6,388 nucleotides of DNA, from positions 1-6,388 of the forward strand of contig CALIRS010000056.1 in NCBI GenBank assembly GCA_938042205.1, given 5' to 3'. A model generated the notes under the pieces. The model searched no databases. It was given only the letters and a program-made list of their open reading frames with translations, and had not been told where the DNA came from. Numbering within the stretch: the stretch's first letter is position 1; each line of letters opens with the position of its first letter. A program made the position numbers and the translations under genes. Of this stretch, positions 1 to 5,891 are shown one piece after another. This DNA is from an uncultured bacterium. Lineage in GTDB: Bacteria; Actinomycetota; Aquicultoria; SKW223.

Positions 1-116
1 GGTCTTGAATTGTGAATTTTTCAGGTCAAACTTTTAGTAAGAATGTTAACTTTTCATTTTTGCCATTATCTATGTATTATTTAGAATGTTATAATTCAAG
101 GCTTATTTCTCATCCA

Positions 117-959
117 TCATGGAAGAGAGTGTATAGGAAGCAACTGAGGGATATATACCTGACCAACAGTATGCACGCCGAATGAAATACCTCCTGCAAT
201 AAAAGCTGCTTTAGGAGGCGTGATTTCTCCAAGCACTATTTGAAAAGCAAAATAGTTCTTCTTTATGAATGAAAGTAACTCCCCGGATTCACCCGGTTTT
301 ATAATGCTTTCAATAAAAGCAAGTCGAACAAGAAGTCCTACAAATTGGACAAGCCCAAAGATTTCATCACTTAAATGGATAAAAAAGCTGTCACTTTTTT
401 TAGCGAACCTGATTTCATCCTTAACCTGAAGAGCTATGCTTTCTCCTGAAACTCCAATGAAGATTGCGAATAATTTCTTCTTCTTTAAATTAGAAATAAG
501 TTCTTTCGCTCTATCTTCAGACGGAGCAGGTCCAACAACTGCTACCAGGCCTTTTACAGATTTTTCGTCTAAAAGCTGCTTAATCTCTTTAACAAATTCA
601 TCATCAATTTGAAAACGCATACGACTTTCTGGATATACTGCTTCCATTAATTCGGAAGCTAAAAGCGTTGCCATTCCTGCGTTTAAAGCATCTCCAAGGT
701 AGGGTAACCGTAAAGTATCATGCGCTACCCTCTCAGGAAGAAGCTCATCTGCGTGCTTAAAAATAGCTCTTAAATCTGAGACTGTTTCAACCCTTCTTCC
801 AGTAAGTCCTGAATAAATAGGAAAGGATTTTCCATCAATCCGGGAAATATCACCTTTGTCTGCTATATATTTATTTACCTCATACTGGCATTTCTTTACA
901 ACCGCCTGTGCACCCTCGATTGCGGTTTCGGCCAGAGCCTTAACTGGTTCCTCCACCAT
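117..959 (-). CDS. Stand-alone ACS N-terminal (CODH-docking) domain protein
   Basis: Length and sequence pattern match the first ~310 residues of bacterial acetyl-CoA synthase AcsB, the domain that contacts CODH and carries part of the CO channel. From memory of Moorella AcsB, the matching blocks are residues 47-63 (PIYSGLTGRRVETVSDL), 90-108 (NAGMAT..ASELMEA), 117-170 (F.D..V...G...V.GPA...A..LI..L..FI) and 231-275 (FIKKNYFAFQIVLGE, then a Gly-rich hydrophobic run ending in a Pro-rich tail). The protein ends where the AcsB linker to the middle domain would begin. The A-cluster cysteines are absent (only C24), so it cannot be a catalytic ACS alone. The start is supported by AGGAG at 969-973, 9 nt upstream, inside the CODH gene, which it overlaps by 64 nt, suggesting translational coupling. 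I infer a CODH partner or scaffold role. Family assignment is fairly confident; function is unknown. Confidence 0.72.
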   Translation of the reverse strand: MVEEPVKALAETAIEGAQAVVKKCQYEVNKYIADKGDISRIDGKSFPIYSGLTGRRVETVSDLRAIFKHADELLPERVAHDTLRLPYLGDALNAGMATLLASELMEAVYPESRMRFQIDDEFVKEIKQLLDEKSVKGLVAVVGPAPSEDRAKELISNLKKKKLFAIFIGVSGESIALQVKDEIRFAKKSDSFFIHLSDEIFGLVQFVGLLVRLAFIESIIKPGESGELLSFIKKNYFAFQIVLGEITPPKAAFIAGGISFGVHTVGQVYIPQLLPIHSLP

Positions 960-2887
960 AAGAGTTCTCTCCTTTTTTCAACATCATGAACCTCTCTATC
1001 TTTTTCATGACCAATACCTAAAGCTTCGCGCTTGCTACGCAGACATTCAATAACTTTCTCAACTATTGCATCTTGGGAAGGCTCGAACTCAAGCTTCCCG
1101 CCAAGCTTTTCTTCAAGTTCGTTCTCAAGAAAGTGCGAGATTTCAGGGCTTGCATCTACCGGAGATCCAACACCGAAAATAGTATAAACCCCTGAAGCTG
1201 CAAAAAACGCACCGATAGAAAGGGATTTCTCACTCATCCATTCAGGACAAACACCGGCAACCGGAAGATCACTGATGTCATCACCAAGACCTCCGTCTGT
1301 AACCATCCGGGAAAGAAGCATAAGGATTCTTGAATTATCCACGCATGAGCCGACGTGTAGCACAGGCGGAATGCCCACAGATTTACATACCACTTTTAGA
1401 ATCGGACCTGCTTCCTCCTTTGCCTCCGGAACCATCAGCCCCGATTTGGCACTAGCAAGAGCGCTGCAGCCAGTTTGAAAAACCAGCACGTTATTTCTTA
1501 TCAATTCTCTCACAATGTAATTATGACCTTTATCATGTGAAACTCGTGGATTGTTACACCCTACCACCGCCGCCACTCCTGGAAGCCTACCGTCAATGAT
1601 AGCCTCATTTAGTGGTCTGAGTGAGGCTAAGTAATTACCGCCCAGCATTCGTAGAATGTATTCATACGAAAAACCAGATACAAGCTGTGACTTTGTAAAA
1701 GAATTATCTTCTGTGTTAACTCTTCTAGTAAAGTTTTTGATAGCTAACTTAATAACTTCACGGGCTTTTTCAATAGCATTTTCAGGAGTAAATTCAATGT
1801 GAAGCGCATCGGAAATCTTTGCTTGAGGTGAAGTAGTAATTATCGTTGTATGGTAATGACTGGCTATATCCACAAGCGCTTCAAAAATACACTGCATATC
1901 AACGACCATTGCATCTACCAGACCGCTTACAATAACCATTTCCTGTTGAAGAAAGTTGCCAACTGCAGGTATTCCATATCGCATCAGGACTTCACTGGCA
2001 GTACAGCAAAGTCCTACCAGATTGATACTATTGGCACCCTTTGAACTGGCGTATTTCAGTAATTCCAGGTCTTTAGACATCCTTCGGAGAGCTTCGGCTA
2101 CCAGTGGGTAGTGCCCATGTACCACAACATTAACGCTATCTTTTTTCAGCACTCCCATATTTGCTTCAGAGACTACTGGCTTAGGTGTTCCAAAAAGTAC
2201 ATCGGAAAGTTCGGTACTTATCATCGAGCTACCCCAGCCATCAGCAAGAGCAGTACGCATAGCCTGAAAAAGAATATTTCGATAATCCTGATCAGTTCCG
2301 ATACCAGTCCTGCTTATTGTCTCTGATACTTCATAATCTACGCTCCGCGGCGTTATGCCTGCTTCCCTCCATAGTTTCTGACGTTTCTCAGGAGCTCTTC
2401 TAACAAAAATCAGCTCATCTCTTTTACTTGAAAACTGTTCAAGAAAAACGTCTGCTACTTTTTCAGCCAGAACGTTTATCGATTCTTTCCCGTCAAAACC
2501 AAATTCTCTGGCAAGCATTTTCAACTTTTGAACATCCCTTATCTCAAATCCTCTGACTTCTCCTGTAGCTATGGCTTTCAATAAGAAAGCGAGATCTCTG
2601 GCAATTGCAGCATGCGCGGCTGTTCCAGCCGCAATTGATCTTGCCAGATTTCTTGAAGCAACCGTCGGAAGAGTGGCACCACAAATGCCCTTTTCTTTCC
2701 CTTCTTTTTCTGATAAACGACAGGGCCCCATAAAGCAGGTGCTGCAGCAAGCTCCAGATCGACCAATCGGACACGGAAGCATGGTCTCTACTCTATCAAA
2801 TGAGGTGGTAACACCGTCTTCCCTTGCTTTTCTTAGCAGTTTTGTAATAGAAAGGTCAACGCTTTTATTTTGAATGTCTTTCATCAT
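896..2887 (-). CDS. cooS: Ni-dependent carbon monoxide dehydrogenase catalytic subunit (CooS/AcsA type)
   Basis: Catalyses reversible CO/CO2 interconversion in the cytoplasm; the family is a homodimer with Ni-Fe-S C-clusters. The protein has 663 residues. D-cluster cysteines are C39 and C47; B-cluster cysteines are C48, C51, C56 and C69. Probable C-cluster ligands are H259 (VHGH), C295 (GLCC), C333 (DMQC), C444 (VGCNN), C474 (QTGC) and C515 (GSCVDNSR). K554 and H92 match the catalytic Lys and His of CooS enzymes, so it looks active. The usual run of proton-relay histidines after H92 is missing (I95, D98). The C-terminal part (GVGSPVDASPEISHFLENEL) reads more like AcsA of the CODH/ACS complex than a monofunctional CooS. 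About 38 extra basic, Trp-containing residues follow LGI625 and overlap the next gene. Two adjacent ATGs occur; GGAG lies 4 nt before the first and 7 nt before the second, so 2884 may be the true start. No cooC or cooF is in the window. Confidence 0.95.
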   Translation of the reverse strand: MMKDIQNKSVDLSITKLLRKAREDGVTTSFDRVETMLPCPIGRSGACCSTCFMGPCRLSEKEGKEKGICGATLPTVASRNLARSIAAGTAAHAAIARDLAFLLKAIATGEVRGFEIRDVQKLKMLAREFGFDGKESINVLAEKVADVFLEQFSSKRDELIFVRRAPEKRQKLWREAGITPRSVDYEVSETISRTGIGTDQDYRNILFQAMRTALADGWGSSMISTELSDVLFGTPKPVVSEANMGVLKKDSVNVVVHGHYPLVAEALRRMSKDLELLKYASSKGANSINLVGLCCTASEVLMRYGIPAVGNFLQQEMVIVSGLVDAMVVDMQCIFEALVDIASHYHTTIITTSPQAKISDALHIEFTPENAIEKAREVIKLAIKNFTRRVNTEDNSFTKSQLVSGFSYEYILRMLGGNYLASLRPLNEAIIDGRLPGVAAVVGCNNPRVSHDKGHNYIVRELIRNNVLVFQTGCSALASAKSGLMVPEAKEEAGPILKVVCKSVGIPPVLHVGSCVDNSRILMLLSRMVTDGGLGDDISDLPVAGVCPEWMSEKSLSIGAFFAASGVYTIFGVGSPVDASPEISHFLENELEEKLGGKLEFEPSQDAIVEKVIECLRSKREALGIGHEKDREVHDVEKRRELLWWRNQLRLWPKPQSRVHRRL
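969..973 (-). promoter_or_regulatory. Shine-Dalgarno for the ACS-domain gene, inside cooS
   Basis: On the minus strand AGGAG lies 9 nt before the ATG at 959, within the last codons of the CODH gene. It fixes the start of the downstream gene and shows that the 64-nt overlap is a genuine dual-coding stretch rather than a miscalled start. Confidence 0.7.
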
Positions 2888-2913
2888 TACACTCCGAAGA
2901 CTAAAAGAAAATG

Positions 2914-4023
2914 TTATCTTTGAGAAGAAGCAACACCATAGGTAGCATCATATCGATAGTAAGCAGCACAGGCACCTTCACTTGATACCATACAGGGTCC
3001 TATAGGATTTTCGGGATTACAAACTTTGCCAAAAAGCTTACACTCGTAAGGGAATTTAACGCCTCGAAGGACTTCGCCACATGAACAGCCTCTCGGCTCT
3101 ATCGGTGGTTTTAACTCAAGGCTAAATACTTTCTCAGCGTCAAACCGAGAATATTTCTCGCGCAATTTAAGTCCTGTGTTCGGTATGACACCAATGCCAC
3201 GCCAGTCAGAATCACATGGTTCAAATACTTCTTCCATTACCTTAATAGCGCTCGGGTTACCTTCCGGATGAACAACTCGTCTGTATTGAATTTCAATCTT
3301 TGGCTCATTTCTTTCTATCTGTTCAATGAGCATCAGTATCCCCTGCAATATATCAACTGGTTCAAAACCTGTAATTACCCCGGGCATTCCATAATCATCT
3401 GCTAAAAATTCATAGGGTTTCAAGCCAATTACAGAACTTACATGCCCCGGTAGAATATAGCCATGGATATCAATTTCTCCTAAATCAATCAATGCTTTCA
3501 AAACCAGAGGCACTGTTTTATGAAGGCAGAGGATAAAAAAGTTAGATATGTTTTCTTTCTCAGCCATAATAATGGTCATAGCAATTGTAGGTGCAGTAGT
3601 CTCAAAACCAACAGCATGAAAAACTACCTTCTTATCTGGATTTTGCTGCGCAATTTTAAGTGCGTCTAAAGGGGAATAAACTACGCGGATGTCTCTTCCT
3701 TTTGCCTTTTCCTGAGCGAAACTGGAGTACGAACCAGGTACTTTTATCATATCCCCAAAGGTAGTCATGATAACGTCAGGCTGCCCAGCGATAGCTATTG
3801 CCTTATCAGTATCGCGGTTTGCGGTCACACAAACAGGACATCCTGGTCCAGAAAGCAAAGTAATCGTCTCAGGAAGCGCATGACGAAGGCCGCTTCTCGA
3901 AATAGCTACTGTGTGAGTCCCACAAACCTCCATTAAATTTACAGGCATCGTTGATGCGGCCTCAATCTTCTCTATAAGTTTTTTGAGAGCAGAAGATTTC
4001 CTGAATTCAGATATATATTTCAT
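2914..4023 (-). CDS. hypD: [NiFe]-hydrogenase maturation protein HypD
   Basis: HypD is a [4Fe-4S] scaffold that, with HypC and HypE, assembles the Fe(CN)2CO unit of [NiFe]-hydrogenases. The 369 residues match the family's usual length. Visible motifs are MEVCGTHT with the essential C34, GPGCPVCVT (C62, C65), TTFGDM (87-92), GFETTAPT (139-146), LPGHVSSVIG (191-200), GFEPVDILQG (219-228) and the C-terminal cysteine cluster RGCSCGE/YEC/GKVC/GPC (C313, C315, C328, C335, C344, plus C352) for the iron-sulfur cluster. All key cysteines are present. GGTGA lies 3 nt before the ATG. It is the first gene of the minus-strand group, 26 nt before the CODH start. No hypC, hypE or hydrogenase structural gene is in the window. 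CODH itself does not need the Fe(CN)2CO unit, so the pairing suggests that CO oxidation here is linked to a [NiFe]-hydrogenase; that link is inference. Confidence 0.96.
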   Translation of the reverse strand: MKYISEFRKSSALKKLIEKIEAASTMPVNLMEVCGTHTVAISRSGLRHALPETITLLSGPGCPVCVTANRDTDKAIAIAGQPDVIMTTFGDMIKVPGSYSSFAQEKAKGRDIRVVYSPLDALKIAQQNPDKKVVFHAVGFETTAPTIAMTIIMAEKENISNFFILCLHKTVPLVLKALIDLGEIDIHGYILPGHVSSVIGLKPYEFLADDYGMPGVITGFEPVDILQGILMLIEQIERNEPKIEIQYRRVVHPEGNPSAIKVMEEVFEPCDSDWRGIGVIPNTGLKLREKYSRFDAEKVFSLELKPPIEPRGCSCGEVLRGVKFPYECKLFGKVCNPENPIGPCMVSSEGACAAYYRYDATYGVASSQR

Positions 4024-4057
4024 TCTTCACCTTCGATTTCTTGAATGAGCAATCCAA

Positions 4058-4071
4058 ATTTTAAATAGTTT
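4058..4071 (-). promoter_or_regulatory. Candidate TATA/BRE promoter of hypD-cooS operon
   Basis: Read on the minus strand this is AAACTATTTAAAAT, close to an archaeal BRE plus TATA arrangement (A-rich block, two bases, then an AT box). A start site about 25 nt downstream would fall near 4038, leaving a leader of about 15 nt that still includes the GGTGA ribosome site. It holds only if the host is an archaeon; no good bacterial -35/-10 pair was found here. Confidence 0.35.
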
Positions 4072-4339
4072 ATCCTATGAACACATATGTTTTCCATAGC
4101 ATAAATAACAAATATCTCATAAAACTTTCTTCATATGACATGAAATCACAGTTTGAACTAATCTACATTTAAAAGTCGCTGCAAAACGGAAAGGATTTAT
4201 TCTGACAAAGCTTACATATTTGCACCCTCACATATGAATTCACCAGCAAATAAAATTCGTAATTCATTTTCGCAATGACCTAAGCTCAGAAAAAACCAGT
4301 ATCGGTAATAAATTTAAAAGATTATGTTGAAAATTCTTC

Positions 4340-4367
4340 TTGACATGATTTATATAGAAAGTATCAT
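4340..4367 (+). promoter_or_regulatory. Candidate arsM promoter, readable as archaeal or bacterial
   Basis: TTTATATA at 4349-4356 is a near-ideal archaeal TATA box and predicts a start near 4378. The same stretch also reads as a bacterial promoter: TTGACA at 4340-4345, a 16-nt spacer, then TATCAT at 4362-4367. Either reading gives a leader of roughly 50-60 nt before the GTG. The sequence alone does not choose between them. Confidence 0.5.
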
Positions 4368-4385
4368 ATGCTCATAATTGCATAT
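4366..4385 (+). promoter_or_regulatory. Candidate ArsR operator (inverted repeat)
   Basis: ATATGC (4366-4371) and GCATAT (4380-4385) form a perfect 6-bp inverted repeat with an 8-nt spacer, overlapping the predicted arsM start site, where an ArsR repressor would block transcription. A second pair, TGAATA (4387-4392) and TATTCA (4413-4418), follows. The placement is suggestive; the motif is not a known ArsR consensus that I can name. Confidence 0.35.
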
Positions 4386-4434
4386 ATGAATATTATCTAA
4401 ATTACCAAAAACTATTCAAATAATTAAACATAAG

Positions 4435-5289
4435 GTGGCTATAAACATAGAGAAAAAAGAAAAAATAAAGCGAGTTGTAAAAGAACAATATGCTAGAATC
4501 GCCAAACAGGATGGTTCCTGCTGTGGTCCCCTGCAATCGTGTTGCGGAAATGGTGATATTGTGCAGCAGATTAGCAGAAAAATTGGATATACAGAAAAAG
4601 AACTCGAAGCAGTCCCCGAAGGAGCAAATTTAGGTCTTGGATGTGGAAATCCAGTCGCTCTTGCGTCCCTGAAAGAAAACGAAGTTGTGCTTGATCTCGG
4701 TTCAGGAGCAGGTTTCGACTGTTTCCTTGCTGCCCAAAAGGTTGGCAAAGGAGGGAAAGTTATCGGTGTTGATATGACACCTGAGATGATTGAAAAAGCA
4801 CGAGAAAACGCCAGTAAAGGAAGATATGAAAATGTAGAGTTCAGGCTTGGAGAAATTGAGAATCTGCCTGTTGACGACAATTATGTAGATGTAGTCATCT
4901 CAAATTGCGTCATTAACCTTTCACCAGACAAAAGAAGGGTCTTTATTGAAGCATTCAGAGTATTGAAACCAGGCGGAAGGTTGATGATATCCGACACAGT
5001 ATTATTGAGGAATCTCCCTGATTTCATAAAGAACTCAATTGAGGCTTATATTGGTTGTCTTTCTGGTGCATTGATGAAAGATGAATACATAAAAGTCATA
5101 AAAAAGTCAGGATTTGAGAATGTTAGAGTAATTGATGAAACTCATTTTCCTATCGAGTGTATGAATAATGATCCAACCGCAATACCGATTTTGGAGAATC
5201 TAAAAATACCGCTCGCCAAGGTAAAGGAGATAGCAAACGCGGTTGTGAGCATAAAAATTTCAGGGGCTAAGCCAGATGAAACGTTCTAA
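4435..5289 (+). CDS. arsM: Arsenite S-adenosylmethionine methyltransferase ArsM
   Basis: Methylates As(III) with S-adenosylmethionine in the cytoplasm, giving mono- to trimethyl arsenicals. It has 284 residues. The SAM-binding Rossmann motif is LDLGSGAGFDCFLA (86-99), followed by GVDMTPEMIEKA (111-122) and LKPGGRLMISD (177-187). The three cysteines that bind arsenic in ArsM are C70 (LGCGNP), C158 (SNCVINL) and C208 (GCLSGAL); the 50-residue gap between the last two equals that in the well-studied algal enzyme. Two N-terminal Cys pairs (C29-C30, C36-C37) are also typical. The start is GTG at 4435. No Shine-Dalgarno sequence precedes it, but the GTG lies within AAGGTGG, so the start is unusual or misplaced by a few codons. 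It is the first gene of the ars group, divergent from hypD, with ArsR and a permease downstream. Confidence 0.93.
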   Translation: MAINIEKKEKIKRVVKEQYARIAKQDGSCCGPLQSCCGNGDIVQQISRKIGYTEKELEAVPEGANLGLGCGNPVALASLKENEVVLDLGSGAGFDCFLAAQKVGKGGKVIGVDMTPEMIEKARENASKGRYENVEFRLGEIENLPVDDNYVDVVISNCVINLSPDKRRVFIEAFRVLKPGGRLMISDTVLLRNLPDFIKNSIEAYIGCLSGALMKDEYIKVIKKSGFENVRVIDETHFPIECMNNDPTAIPILENLKIPLAKVKEIANAVVSIKISGAKPDETF

Positions 5290-5442
5290 GGTAAGAGCTT
5301 CGAGCAACTTTTCCGTCACCAACGCTTTTTTCAGTGATAGCGCGGTCATACAACAGCAGACATCCGGTTCTGGCTTACCCGTCTGCGTGCAATGCCCAGA
5401 GAGGTACCCTTATCCAGATGCGCGGCTTAGCATCTTACCTTG
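5264..5442 (+). other. Structured spacer between arsM and arsR; possible cis-acting RNA or small element remnant
   Basis: The spacer is visibly richer in G+C than the other intergenic DNA in this window. Helix A pairs 5264-5276 with 5369-5380 (12 bp, one C bulge at 5267). Helix B pairs 5288-5299 with 5429-5441 (12 bp, one A bulge at 5432). The order A5', B5', A3', B3' is that of a pseudoknot. A third stem, GCAGAC (5356-5361) with GTCTGC (5381-5386), puts the A3' arm in its loop. The A5' arm lies in the last codons of arsM, and the B3' arm ends 10 nt before the arsR ribosome site. A 63-codon frame (5276-5467) and a second frame (5295-5459) are both open here, so openness is not evidence of coding. 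No target duplication flanks the helix B arms, which argues against a simple inserted element. Confidence 0.35.
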
Positions 5443-5449
5443 TATATAC
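5442..5449 (+). promoter_or_regulatory. Possible internal TATA element before arsR
   Basis: GTATATAC is a palindromic AT box about 23 nt upstream of the arsR ATG. In an archaeon this spacing would start transcription at or next to the ATG, giving a nearly leaderless arsR message. It competes with the view that arsR is read from the arsM transcript using AGGAG at 5452-5456. Confidence 0.2.
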
Positions 5450-5468
5450 GCAGGAGTAAAGCTTTAAT

Positions 5469-5891
5469 ATGGACAAGTATATTGATATTTTTAAGGGCTT
5501 ATCAGACGAAACTCGCTTGAAGATTGTATGGCTTTTAATTAAAGCACGATCTTCTCTTTGCGTCTGCGAAATTATGGATTCACTAGCAGAAAGCCAATAC
5601 AACGTCTCCAGGCATCTTAAGGTGCTTAAAAACTCAAATCTTGTTAAAGAAAATAGAGAAGGAAGATGGGTTTACTATTCTCTATCTTCTCCGGAAAGTG
5701 AATTTTTAAAACTCGTTTATGAGGCGATATCAGCTATTCCCGAAGAGTTTTTTTATCCTTATAGCCTGAGACTAAACTTAAGGCTTTCCCTTAGAAAAAA
5801 AGGTAAATGTATTGTTGGTATAGAAAGTGAAGAGTGGCAAAAAATCTTAATCAATATAAGGAGGGAAAATAATGTTCAGAAAACCAAATAA
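5469..5891 (+). CDS. arsR: ArsR/SmtB-family metalloregulator
   Basis: Winged-helix repressor that is expected to leave its operator when As(III) binds. It has 140 residues: FKGLSDETRLKIVWLL (8-23) opens the helix bundle, LCVCEIMDSL (30-39) carries the metal site (C31, C33) at the start of helix 3, the recognition helix is ESQYNVSRHLKVLKNSNLV (41-59), and the wing is ENREGRWVYYSLS (61-73). The E. coli-type site has a third cysteine a few residues after CVC; here the positions hold M36 and D37. C114 in the tail is the only other cysteine and might complete a site. The tail beyond residue 90 is longer than in minimal ArsR proteins. AGGAG at 5452-5456 is 12 nt from the ATG, which is long. The gene overlaps the permease start by 20 nt. 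It probably controls this cassette, including itself. Confidence 0.93.
   Translation: MDKYIDIFKGLSDETRLKIVWLLIKARSSLCVCEIMDSLAESQYNVSRHLKVLKNSNLVKENREGRWVYYSLSSPESEFLKLVYEAISAIPEEFFYPYSLRLNLRLSLRKKGKCIVGIESEEWQKILINIRRENNVQKTK
5859..5864 (+). promoter_or_regulatory. Shine-Dalgarno of the permease gene, inside arsR
   Basis: A full AGGAGG is placed 7 nt before ATG 5872, within the 3' end of arsR. It decides the permease start and points to translational coupling of the two genes. Confidence 0.8.

Larger units (their letters stand above)
4024..4434. other. Divergent AT-rich intergenic region between hypD and arsM
   Basis: About 410 bp without a convincing gene. It should hold the promoters of both gene groups. 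It carries four copies of the palindrome CATATG (4084, 4132, 4231, 4365), with eight-base palindromic context at the first two (ACATATGT, TCATATGA), plus CATATATG at 4381. The longest small frame seen (ATG at 4077, 31 codons) has no ribosome site and looks like chance. Confidence 0.6.

Noticed and set aside
4..100. 8-nt inverted repeat CTTGAATT / AATTCAAG flanking the end of the minus-strand operon
   Set aside because: The arms are about 80 nt apart, AT-rich and do not extend, and no U-run follows on the minus strand, so it is not a credible terminator.
2571..2873. 100-codon plus-strand frame opposite the CODH N-terminus
   Set aside because: It lies antisense to the conserved B/D-cluster region of the CODH and has no independent support.
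4077..4172. 31-codon frame in the divergent region
   Set aside because: No ribosome binding site, no recognisable sequence, and AT-rich low-information content; likely chance.
4416..4880. 154-codon minus-strand frame opposite arsM
   Set aside because: Shadow of the well-supported arsM gene; Ser/Pro/Phe-rich translation typical of an antisense frame.
5276..5467. 63-codon frame overlapping the arsM end and stopping 1 nt before arsR
   Set aside because: It fits the operon spacing, but a second frame is open over most of the same stretch, it resembles no family I know, its codon and amino acid use differ from its neighbours, and inverted repeats explain the spacer at least as well.
5290..5468. 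tRNA gene in the arsM-arsR spacer
   Set aside because: TTCGA- and GGTTC-like strings occur, but no acceptor stem, D-arm or anticodon arm can be built around them.
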